DNA of 64,000 nucleotides from JANPCX01 sp966211815 (GTDB lineage: Bacteria; Pseudomonadota; Gammaproteobacteria; Burkholderiales; Burkholderiaceae_C), in NCBI GenBank assembly GCA_966211815.1, contig CBIHOD010000009.1, positions 15,561-79,560 of the forward strand. The letters run 5' to 3'. Made by a program: the position numbers and the translations under genes. Below, piece by piece: positions 10,260 to 17,703 of the stretch. Each line of letters starts with the position of its first letter. Position 1 is the stretch's first letter. The notes under the pieces were generated by a model. The model made no database searches, was not told where the DNA came from, and saw only the letters and a program-made list of their open reading frames with translations.

Positions 10260-10949
10260 TCAGGCCGGCGACCGCGGCGCCAGCCAGGGCGCCAGCGCGG
10301 CCCGGCCTTTCGCGGTGATGTCCAGCGCCCGGCTGTCCGGCACGCGACGCCACCATCCTTCCGCCAAGCCGTGGTCGAGCAGGGCCTTGGCCAGGCTGCC
10401 GGCCAGGTGGTCGAAGCGTTCCGACCAGTCCAGGCAGGGATAGGCCATCCGCGCCGAACCCGCCGCGGGCAGCGGCACGCCCAGCGCCCGCAATTCGCCG
10501 CGGCCGGCGTCCGACAGCGCGAAGCACCCGTCGCCCCGTGCCAGCAGCGTGCCGCGGGCCTGCATGCCGCGCAGCAGCGCGACGCCGAATTCGCCGGCGA
10601 TGTGGCCGTAACAGGTGCGCGCGGCCTTCAGCGGCTTGTAGTCGCCGTGGTTCCAGCGTTCCTGGTGCCTGCCGCGTTCGGCGGCGACGGACAACGCCTC
10701 CAGCGCATGGGCGATGTCGGCGTCGGCCAACCGGTAGTAGCGGTGCCGGCCCTGCGTGCGCACCGCCACCAGCCCATGCTCGGCGAGCTTCGCCAGGTGG
10801 CTGCTGGCGGTCGGTGCCGCCACGCCGGCGCAAGCCGCGAGTTCACCGGCCGTCAGGCACTGCCCACCCATCAGGGCCGCCAGCATGCGGGCCCGGGTCG
10901 GGTCGCCGATCATCGCGGCGATGATGGAAAAGCGGGGCTCCGGGCTCAT
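10260..10949 (-). CDS. ArsR-family transcriptional regulator
   Basis: A 229-aa regulator with an N-terminal winged helix-turn-helix (MIGDPTRARMLAALM, recognition helix APTASSHLAKLAEHGLV, wing QGRHRYYRLAD) typical of ArsR/SmtB proteins. The C-terminal ~110 residues form a longer ligand or dimer domain containing one CYGH and one YPCLDW motif; the two cysteines (near residues 113 and 178) could sense a metal, a thiol or reactive sulfur, which is inference. It begins 1 bp after the TauE/SafE exporter stop codon on the same strand, so it is the downstream gene of a two-gene operon and very likely controls it. Confidence 0.85.
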   Translation of the reverse strand: MSPEPRFSIIAAMIGDPTRARMLAALMGGQCLTAGELAACAGVAAPTASSHLAKLAEHGLVAVRTQGRHRYYRLADADIAHALEALSVAAERGRHQERWNHGDYKPLKAARTCYGHIAGEFGVALLRGMQARGTLLARGDGCFALSDAGRGELRALGVPLPAAGSARMAYPCLDWSERFDHLAGSLAKALLDHGLAEGWWRRVPDSRALDITAKGRAALAPWLAPRSPA

Positions 10950-10950
10950 T

Positions 10951-11742
10951 TCAGGGGCTGATCAGCGGCACGATGCCGCGCCCGCAAAGATACACGCCCA
11001 GGCTGAGCAGTCCCCACAGGAAAACACGCTTGAACGCGGCCGGTTGCAACCGCCGCCGCAGGCGCTGGCCCAGCCACATGCCGAGCAGCGCGGGCGCCAG
11101 CGCCAGCAGCGACAACCCCACCGTGCCTGCGGGCAGGGCGCCGCCGTGTGACAGCGCCGCCGCCAGCGCCAGCGTCGAGACGAGGAAGGACAGGCCCAGC
11201 GCCTGCACCAGCTCGTCCTTCTCCAGGTCCAGCGCCTGCAGGTAGGGCACCGCGGGCATCACGAACACGCCGGTGGCGGCGGTGACCAGGCCTGTGCCCA
11301 GGCCCACCGGCAGCGCCCAGCCGCGCGCCTGCGCGGGCGACAGCCGCCAGGACACCGACGCCAGCCCCATCGCCGCGTAGGCCATCAGCGCCACGCCCAG
11401 GCCGAGGGTGCTCCAGGGTGTCGGCTCGCCGGTCATCCAGCCTGCGCCGGCGGCGATGCCGGCGCACAGCGCGGCCTGCATCGGCAGCAGCCGGCGGGCC
11501 AGCGCCAGCCAGCCGGGCCGCGCGGCGATCTGCCAGACATTGGTCAGCAGCGACGGCGCCACCAGCAGGGCGGCCGCCTGAGCCGGCGGCATCGCCACCG
11601 ACAGCAAGCCCATGACCACGGTCGGCAGGCCCAGGCCGATCACGCCTTTGACGAAGCCGCCGAGCAGGAAGACGGCGCCGGCCGAAGCCATGGCCGCGAA
11701 CAGCCAGGCCGACGGGGGATGGGTGGGGAGAAATTCAGTCAT
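10951..11742 (-). CDS. TauE/SafE-family membrane exporter
   Basis: An integral membrane protein of 263 aa with about eight hydrophobic segments and the family's typical opening (LLGGFVKGVIGLGLPTVVMG). TauE/SafE proteins move sulfite, sulfoacetate or related organic anions across the inner membrane; the substrate cannot be read from the sequence. I chose the ATG at 11742 because GGAG lies 6 bases before it; an upstream ATG at 11793 would add 17 residues lacking such a site. It is cotranscribed with the ArsR-type regulator downstream. Confidence 0.85.
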   Translation of the reverse strand: MTEFLPTHPPSAWLFAAMASAGAVFLLGGFVKGVIGLGLPTVVMGLLSVAMPPAQAAALLVAPSLLTNVWQIAARPGWLALARRLLPMQAALCAGIAAGAGWMTGEPTPWSTLGLGVALMAYAAMGLASVSWRLSPAQARGWALPVGLGTGLVTAATGVFVMPAVPYLQALDLEKDELVQALGLSFLVSTLALAAALSHGGALPAGTVGLSLLALAPALLGMWLGQRLRRRLQPAAFKRVFLWGLLSLGVYLCGRGIVPLISP

Positions 11743-11849
11743 GCGGCGCTCCGGGAAGGCGGGTTTCAGGGAAGATTCCATGATGTCCGGCACAACTTGT
11801 TAATGCTTCGCCGCGTGTCGAAAGGTCACTTGCCGTAGAGTCCTGGGGC

Positions 11850-12428
11850 ATGACGACGACACAAGTTGTTTCAGCGTTGCTCGCTGCCACGCTGCTCTTC
11901 TGGGGTGTGGGCGCCTACAACCGCCTGGTGCGGCTGCGCGGCGAGATCCACCAGAGGTTCGGCGCGGTGTTCGACCAGCTGACGCAGCGCGACGAGCTGC
12001 TGTTGCGCTGGACCGAGGCGATGGCGCCCTGGCTCGGCCACGACCCCCAGACGCTGGACGCGCTGAACGCGGCCTGCCGTTCGGTGCAGGAAGCGGCGGC
12101 CGAAGTGGCGTTGCGGCCCAGCGACGCCAGGACGGTGGCCGACTTGCGCGCGGCCGAGGACGCCCTGGCCGCGGCGCGCGCCCGCGCGCTGGCCGACATG
12201 CCGGCGCAGGTCGACCGCATCCTGCCCACGGCCGGCGCGCTCGGCGGCGCCGACGGGAGCCTGGCCATGCCGGTGCTCACCGAACAGCTCACCGCCGCGG
12301 GCGGCACCTTGCTGCTGGCGCGGCAGCAGTTCAACGAAGCGGTGCAGGGCTACAACGACGCGGCCGCGCAGTTCCCGACCTGGATCATGGCCGGGCTGTT
12401 CCAATTCCGCGCGGCCGGCATGCTGTGA
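11850..12428 (+). CDS. LemA family protein
   Basis: A 192-aa protein with one N-terminal membrane segment (VVSALLAATLLFWGVGAYNRLVRLR) followed by a helical periplasmic domain. The start (YNRLVRLRGEIHQRFGAVFDQLTQRDELL) and end (FNEAVQGYNDAAAQFPTWIMAGLFQFR) match the LemA pattern, although the central part is divergent from classical LemA. LemA proteins are anchored helical-bundle proteins of poorly known function, sometimes tied to envelope stress or metalloprotease regulation. The usual TPM-domain neighbour is absent here. Transcribed divergently from tauE; convergent with the GH39-like gene. Confidence 0.8.
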   Translation: MTTTQVVSALLAATLLFWGVGAYNRLVRLRGEIHQRFGAVFDQLTQRDELLLRWTEAMAPWLGHDPQTLDALNAACRSVQEAAAEVALRPSDARTVADLRAAEDALAAARARALADMPAQVDRILPTAGALGGADGSLAMPVLTEQLTAAGGTLLLARQQFNEAVQGYNDAAAQFPTWIMAGLFQFRAAGML

Positions 12429-12461
12429 GGCGCCGGCCCGGGGCCCGCGCGGCTTGCCGGC

Positions 12462-14303
12462 TCAATGCCCGCAAAGCACGGCGTGGGCGAATTCCTCGGG
12501 CTCGAGCGTGAAGACCAGTGAGCCGCCGGACATCCGCATGGATTTTTCCTGGATGAAGGCGCCGCCGGCGCCAGCGCGGCGCGAGGTGACGCGCTTGGCC
12601 TGGGAGACCGACGGCGCACGCCAGCCGTCCAGCGCGACGGTGTAAGCGAACTCGCGCCGGTCCCGCATGTCGGTCAGCCAGGCGTCGATCGCCTGGGCCT
12701 GGTGGAACACCGCGGTCCAACGCGCGTCGAAGGCCTGGCCGGCGCGGATCGCCCCGGCGAGCCGGGCCAGCATCGTTTCCGGATCGGCGCCGTAGGCCTG
12801 CCTGAGCTCGGCCAGTGTCACCCCCTGCCCCAGCACATAGGCGGCGGCGCCTTGCTCCGGGCGGGCGATGCGGTTCCAGGCGGCGAAACGGTAACAGCCC
12901 TCGGCCTGCTCCTGCGCGACCAGCAAGGCCCGCTCGCCGACCTTGAACGGCTTGGCGCCGCCGAAGGCGGCCGCGTCGAGGGTGATGTCTTCCCTCGACG
13001 ACTGCACGCCCCGGCCGGCGCGCGCGAGCCGGTCGAAGAATTCGTAGACGTGGAAGATCGGTTTCTTTTCCGCGTCGGTGAAGCCCTCGGCGTTGCCGCC
13101 ACCGCTGTAGGCGACGATGCCCCATGCGTCGCCCCTGTCCTGGCCGTAGTCCTGCCAAGGCAGGCCGCCCTGCGCGGCGACCTTGGTTTCGAAGAAGGCC
13201 AGCATCGCGTTGGCCGCGTCGGGGGCGAGGTAGCGGTGCAGACCGGTCGGGTTGCCGTCCTGGGGCAGCCACTCATTGATGATCAGCGGCAAGGCCGTTT
13301 CCTGGATGCCGCGCCGGGCGAGGAACGCGCGGTACGCCGCGACGCCGTCCAGCAGCTGGCCGCGGTAGTCGGCCGAGAAGTAGTGCCAGGCCATGAAGTC
13401 CAGGGGCAGGCCGCGGGCCTTGGCGAAGTCGACCAGGTCGAAAGCGAGGTTCTGGCCGCGCCGGGCGCCGTCGGCGGCGATGCGCGCGTCCCAGGCTTGG
13501 CTGCCGGGCCCGCCGATGGGCGCGCCGGGATGGACGGCTTTCAGGTGCCGCGCGGTCTGTTCGAAGAATTCGAGGAAGGCGGGCGTGTCTTCTTGCCAGT
13601 TGCAAGCCAGGTCGGGTTCGTTCCAGAACTGGTAGTAGACCTTGGTGGCCACTTGCTTTTGCGCGCCGACCGCCCCGTCGTAAGGCTTGAAGAACGCCAC
13701 GGCGATGTCCAGGAGCCTGCGCCAGGCGTCGTAATCGGCGGGGCGGTGGGCTTGCGCCAGCACGCCGCCGCCGCAGGCCGGCCGGTTGTCGGCGGACCGG
13801 CTCAGCCAGGTGGGCGTCCTGAAGAGGTCGACCATCAGGATGTGCGTCGAATTCGACCGGGTCAAGGCGTCGAGGTAGGGCCGGGATTCTTCCAGCACGC
13901 GCTTGAACTGGGCCATGCAGGCGCTGTGGTCGGGCAACGGCGCGTCGCCCACCGGGCCGGTGCCGGGACGGCAGGCGCTGCTGGCCGCGACGGCCCAGTC
14001 GAAGGCGTTGACCCGCACCACGTGGTGCTCGGGGAAAGACTGGACATACAGCGCATGGCCCTTTTCGCTGCGCACGCCCGGGTAGTAATTGGAAGACAGC
14101 CAGACCCGGAGCCCTTCACGCTCGAACCTCATCGCGCCGGGGTTGATTTCCGCCTTGACCGGCACCTGCGCCGATTGAGGGGCCGCGGGGGACGGGGCGC
14201 CCTGCTGCGGCGGCGGCGAGCCGCCCCCGCAGGCGCCCAGCATGGCCGAGAGCACCGCCAGGTGCCGCCATGCCCGGGGCTGGGTGGGGCGGGGCGCGGC
14301 CAT
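12462..14303 (-). CDS. Glycoside hydrolase family 39-like lipoprotein
   Basis: A 613-aa exported lipoprotein: the signal ends in the lipobox MLGAC with the acylated cysteine at residue 25, followed by a Pro/Ala/Gln spacer to ~50. The body resembles a (beta/alpha)8 clan-A glycosidase. YYQFWNEPD places the presumed acid/base Glu at residue 229, and LPLIINEW places the presumed nucleophile Glu at 344, about the distance expected for GH39/GH5-type enzymes. WHYFSADYR lies between them. The C-terminal ~200 residues look like a beta-sandwich accessory domain. The substrate is unknown, and no polysaccharide locus or transporter is adjacent. It is convergent with the LemA gene and lies downstream of the BLUF gene on the same strand (15 bp gap), so it may be the distal gene of the folE-BLUF unit. 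Confidence 0.75.
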   Translation of the reverse strand: MAAPRPTQPRAWRHLAVLSAMLGACGGGSPPPQQGAPSPAAPQSAQVPVKAEINPGAMRFEREGLRVWLSSNYYPGVRSEKGHALYVQSFPEHHVVRVNAFDWAVAASSACRPGTGPVGDAPLPDHSACMAQFKRVLEESRPYLDALTRSNSTHILMVDLFRTPTWLSRSADNRPACGGGVLAQAHRPADYDAWRRLLDIAVAFFKPYDGAVGAQKQVATKVYYQFWNEPDLACNWQEDTPAFLEFFEQTARHLKAVHPGAPIGGPGSQAWDARIAADGARRGQNLAFDLVDFAKARGLPLDFMAWHYFSADYRGQLLDGVAAYRAFLARRGIQETALPLIINEWLPQDGNPTGLHRYLAPDAANAMLAFFETKVAAQGGLPWQDYGQDRGDAWGIVAYSGGGNAEGFTDAEKKPIFHVYEFFDRLARAGRGVQSSREDITLDAAAFGGAKPFKVGERALLVAQEQAEGCYRFAAWNRIARPEQGAAAYVLGQGVTLAELRQAYGADPETMLARLAGAIRAGQAFDARWTAVFHQAQAIDAWLTDMRDRREFAYTVALDGWRAPSVSQAKRVTSRRAGAGGAFIQEKSMRMSGGSLVFTLEPEEFAHAVLCGH

Positions 14304-14318
14304 CCCGTCGGCGGGGTG

Positions 14319-14744
14319 TCAGGCCTTGCCCATCACCGCCGCGGAAGCCACCAGCTCGTCGAAGAACGCCATCGACATCGCCCCGCACACGTTGTAAGGG
14401 TTGAGGGCGGCAGTCTCGGAATACTTCAGAAGCAGCGCCGGGTTCAGCCGGGCGAGGTTGACCTCGCCCATCGACCAGCCGCCGAAGCGGCGCTCCTGGA
14501 TTTCCTCGTAGCGCAGCAGCACGGCGTCGTGGTGGCGTGGGTCGGAGACGATGCGGTTGTACAGGCGGCTGACGGCCTCGCGCCCGCCTTCGAGCACCTG
14601 CATGAAGGTCTGGTCCGAGAAGCACAGCACGCCGGTGATGCCGAGCTTGGGGTTGTTGCACTTGGATTGCTTCAGGATGGCGGACAGGCCCTCCTGGCCG
14701 AGCTGGTCGGCGGCGCGGCTGGCGTAGAGCAGGCGTACGAGCAT
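14319..14744 (-). CDS. BLUF-domain blue-light sensor
   Basis: A 141-aa single-domain photoreceptor using flavin. All key BLUF residues are present and spaced exactly as in AppA, with an offset of 14: Tyr7 (AppA Y21), Asn31 (N45), Gln49 (Q63), Trp90 (W104) and Met92 (M106). The domain ends near residue 95, and a ~45-residue C-terminal helical cap remains, as in short BLUF proteins such as PixD, SlrB and YcgF-like relatives. There is no output domain, so it must signal through a partner. It lies 27 bp downstream of folE on the same strand, so the two are likely cotranscribed. Confidence 0.92.
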   Translation of the reverse strand: MLVRLLYASRAADQLGQEGLSAILKQSKCNNPKLGITGVLCFSDQTFMQVLEGGREAVSRLYNRIVSDPRHHDAVLLRYEEIQERRFGGWSMGEVNLARLNPALLLKYSETAALNPYNVCGAMSMAFFDELVASAAVMGKA

Positions 14745-14771
14745 GGTGGCGGACTCCGTTCGGTCGATCGG

Positions 14772-15500
14772 TCAGGTTTTCCTGCTGAGCAGGGAGAGGA
14801 ACTCTCGGCGCAGCGCCGCGTCCTTCAGGAACGCGCCGCGCATCACGCTGTTGGTCATGCGCGTCTGGTCGTCTTTCACGCCGCGCCAGTGCATGCAGAA
14901 GTGGTCGGCCTCCATGACGATGGCCAGGCCGTCGGGGCGCACCCGCTCCTGAAGCTCGTCGGCCAGCATCGTGACGGCTTCTTCCTGGATCTGCGGCCGG
15001 CTCATCACCCAGTCGCAGATCCGGGTGTATTTCGACAGGCCGATCAGGTTGGAGTGCTCGTTGGGCAGCAGCCCCACCCAGACCCGGCCCATGATCGGGC
15101 ACAGGTGGTGCGAACAGGCGCTGCGCACCGTGATCGGCCCGACGATCATCAGCTCGTTAAGCCGCGAGAAGTTGGGGAATTCGGTGACCTCGGGCATGGG
15201 CACGTAGCGGCCGCGGAACACTTCGGTCAGGAACATCTTGGCCACGCGCTGGGCGGTGTCCTGGGTGTTGTGGTCGTTCGTGGTGTCGATCACCAGCGCG
15301 TTGAGCACCTCCTGCATCTTGGCCTGCACCTCGGCTTTGAGCTCGTCCAGCTCGCCGTCGCGGATGAAACCCGCGATGTTGTCGTTGGCGTGGTGGCGGC
15401 AGCCGGCGCTGACCAGCCGGTAGCGGATGCGCTCGGACGCCGGCAGGCCGGCCAGCTCCTCCTCGGTCTTGGGGGGCGTGTGGTTGCTTTCGGGGGGCAT
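14772..15500 (-). CDS. folE: GTP cyclohydrolase I
   Basis: Converts GTP to 7,8-dihydroneopterin triphosphate, the first step of tetrahydrofolate synthesis, as a cytoplasmic homodecamer. The zinc ligands are visible: Cys and His in ACSHHLCP and the later Cys in DHFCMHWRG. The family patterns FPNFSRLNELMIVGPITV, IMGRVWVGLLPNE and IGLSKYTRICDWVMSRPQIQ are intact. The product is 242 aa from the ATG at 15500; the first ~25 residues are a low-complexity N-terminal extension. It is divergent from rsmB and followed by the BLUF gene. Confidence 0.95.
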   Translation of the reverse strand: MPPESNHTPPKTEEELAGLPASERIRYRLVSAGCRHHANDNIAGFIRDGELDELKAEVQAKMQEVLNALVIDTTNDHNTQDTAQRVAKMFLTEVFRGRYVPMPEVTEFPNFSRLNELMIVGPITVRSACSHHLCPIMGRVWVGLLPNEHSNLIGLSKYTRICDWVMSRPQIQEEAVTMLADELQERVRPDGLAIVMEADHFCMHWRGVKDDQTRMTNSVMRGAFLKDAALRREFLSLLSRKT

Positions 15501-15614
15501 GGGCGTGGGGTCTTCCTGTTTCTGGCGGGCGGGCGGCTGGCGCGTGTCGCGAGAGCCTAACCGAGCCCGCGATTGTCTGCCGGGCGGCCGGCCATGCGAA
15601 CGTAGACTCCCCGG

Positions 15615-17012
15615 GTGAAAAACGCCCCGACCGCGGCCGATCGACGGCCTTCGACCCCCGCCCCTTCCTCCTTGCCCTTGGCACGCCTGTTGTCGCACAC
15701 CGCCGACGCGGTCCAGGCGGTGCGGGCCGGCCAGTCCCTCAACGACGTGCTGCAGCGCTGCCCCGCCGAGGCGCGGCCCGGCGCGCAAGCCTTGACCTTC
15801 GCGGTGCTGCGCCGGCTGGGTTCGGCCCTGGCCGTCCGAACGCTGCTGGCGCCCAAGAAGCCGTCGCCGCCGGTCGAGGCCTTGCTGCTCACCGGCATCG
15901 CCCTCCTGTGGCCGGGCGACGCGGCGCCTTATGCCGAGCACACCCTGGTCGACCAGGCGGTGGCGGCGGCGCGGGCCCGCCAGGCGGCGAGCGGCGGCTT
16001 CGTCAACGCGGTGCTGCGGCGTTTCCTGCGCGAACGCGCGCAGCTGGCCGGCGCGGTGCTGGCCGACCCGGTGGCCGCCCACAACCACCCGGCCTGGTGG
16101 ATCGACCGGCTGCGCCGGGACTGGCCCGGCCAGGCCGAAGCCGTCCTGGCGGCGGACAACCTGCGGGCGCCGATGACCCTGCGCGTCAACCGGCGCCGTG
16201 GGACCACGGCCGAATACCTCCAGCGCCTGGCCGCCCAGGGCCTGGCCGGCCGCGTCGTCGGGCCGCAGGCGATCGAGCTGGCCGAGCCGTGCCCGGTGGG
16301 CGAGCTGCCCGGCTTCGAGCGGGGCGACGCCTCGGTGCAGGACGCCGCGGCCCAATGGGCGGCGCCCTGGCTGCTCGGCCTGGACGACCCGCGCCTGGCA
16401 CCCTTGCCGGCCGGCGCGCGGGTGCTCGACGCCTGCGCGGCGCCCGGCGGCAAGACGGCCCACCTGCTGGAGCTGGCCGACCTCGACGTCACCGCGCTGG
16501 ACCGCGACCCGGGCCGGCTCGGCCGGGTGCACCAGAACCTCGACCGCCTCGGTCTGCGGGCCAGGGTGCTGGCGGCCGACGCCGGCGAACCCGGCGACGG
16601 CACGGCCGCCGGCGCGGGTTGGTGGGACGGCCAGCCCTACGACGCCATCCTGCTGGACGCCCCCTGCAGCGCCTCGGGCATCGTGCGGCGCCACCCCGAC
16701 GTGCGCTGGCTGCGCCGCGACACCGACATCGGCGTCCTGGCCGCCACCCAGGCCCGGCTGCTGGACGCGCTGTGGCCGCTGCTGGCGCCCGGCGGGCGGC
16801 TCTTGTACTGCACCTGTTCCGTGTTCAAGATAGAGGGCCAGGATCAGATCGACGCGTTTTTGCAACGCCAACCCAGGGCGCGGTGGCTACCCCACCCGCT
16901 TCGGCCCGGCCACCACTTGCCGCTGCACGACAATTCGGGGACGGCCGGCCCGCCTCCCGATGGCGCGTCGGCCGACGGCTTCTTCTACGCCCTGCTCGTC
17001 AAACCCGACTGA
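15615..17012 (+). CDS. rsmB: 16S rRNA (cytosine(967)-C5)-methyltransferase
   Basis: Methylates C967 of 16S rRNA with SAM. The 465-aa product begins with a GTG. An N-terminal NusB-like RNA-binding domain (~15-150; e.g. DQAVAAARARQAASGGFVNAVLRRFLRER) is followed by a Rossmann methyltransferase domain with the SAM loop VLDACAAPGGKTAHLLE, motif IV DAPCSASGIVRRHPDVRW and the catalytic cysteine motif LLYCTCSVF. It heads a four-gene same-strand run, rsmB-DUF4390-ntrY-ntrX, conserved in beta-proteobacteria. The gap to DUF4390 is 15 bp. Confidence 0.95.
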   Translation: MKNAPTAADRRPSTPAPSSLPLARLLSHTADAVQAVRAGQSLNDVLQRCPAEARPGAQALTFAVLRRLGSALAVRTLLAPKKPSPPVEALLLTGIALLWPGDAAPYAEHTLVDQAVAAARARQAASGGFVNAVLRRFLRERAQLAGAVLADPVAAHNHPAWWIDRLRRDWPGQAEAVLAADNLRAPMTLRVNRRRGTTAEYLQRLAAQGLAGRVVGPQAIELAEPCPVGELPGFERGDASVQDAAAQWAAPWLLGLDDPRLAPLPAGARVLDACAAPGGKTAHLLELADLDVTALDRDPGRLGRVHQNLDRLGLRARVLAADAGEPGDGTAAGAGWWDGQPYDAILLDAPCSASGIVRRHPDVRWLRRDTDIGVLAATQARLLDALWPLLAPGGRLLYCTCSVFKIEGQDQIDAFLQRQPRARWLPHPLRPGHHLPLHDNSGTAGPPPDGASADGFFYALLVKPD

Positions 17013-17027
17013 ACCGCTTCCCCCGAC

Positions 17028-17660
17028 ATGCCCGCCGCCCGCCTTTTCAACCTCCTGCGTCTTTTCCTGGGTGGCCGGGCGGGGCGGCGCGTGGCCGGCG
17101 CGGTGCGCCCGGGCGTGGTGATGTTGTGGATGCTCTGCTTGTGCGCGGTGACGCCCGTCACCGCCACGGCGCAGGTCGCCAACCCGGGCATCGAGCTGGC
17201 CAGCATGGAAGTCACGCGGGCCGACGAAGGGCTGACGCTCGGGTTCGCCGTCCGATTCGACCTGCCCAAGCCGGTCGAGGAGGCCCTGCTCAAGGGCATC
17301 CCGCTGTACTTCGTGGCCGAGGCCGAGCTGGTCCGCAGCCGCTGGTACTGGCGCGACAAGCGGGTCGCACGCGCCAGCCGCAGCTGGCGGCTGGCGTACC
17401 AGCCGCTGGTGCGCCAGTACCGCGTCAGCCTGGGCGGCCTGAACCAGAATTTCGAAGGCCTCAACGAGGCCCTGGCCGCGGTGCGCCGCGCCACCGACTG
17501 GAAGGTGGCCGAGCTGCGGGAGGTGGAGGAGGGCGCCAGCCACTACATCGCCTTCAGCTACAAGCTGGACACCACCTTGCTCCCGCGACCCATGCAGATC
17601 GGCATCAGCGGGCAGCCCGAATGGAACCTGCGGCTGGAGAACACCGTCCGCTTCGAATGA
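17028..17660 (+). CDS. DUF4390 domain-containing protein
   Basis: A 210-aa exported or membrane-anchored protein with a hydrophobic segment at ~35-55 (GVVMLWMLCLCAVTPVTATA) ending in an AQVA cleavage-like site. The mature part is all-beta-like and contains RSRWYWRDKRVARASRSWRL and YRVSLGGLNQNFEGLNEAL, characteristic of DUF4390. Function unknown. It is consistently placed between rsmB and the NtrY-type kinase, so an envelope role linked to that sensor is plausible but unproven. Confidence 0.85.
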   Translation: MPAARLFNLLRLFLGGRAGRRVAGAVRPGVVMLWMLCLCAVTPVTATAQVANPGIELASMEVTRADEGLTLGFAVRFDLPKPVEEALLKGIPLYFVAEAELVRSRWYWRDKRVARASRSWRLAYQPLVRQYRVSLGGLNQNFEGLNEALAAVRRATDWKVAELREVEEGASHYIAFSYKLDTTLLPRPMQIGISGQPEWNLRLENTVRFE

Positions 17661-17703
17661 CAGGCCCGGGCCGAGGGCCCCGCCACCGCAAGGCAGCAAG
17701 CAC

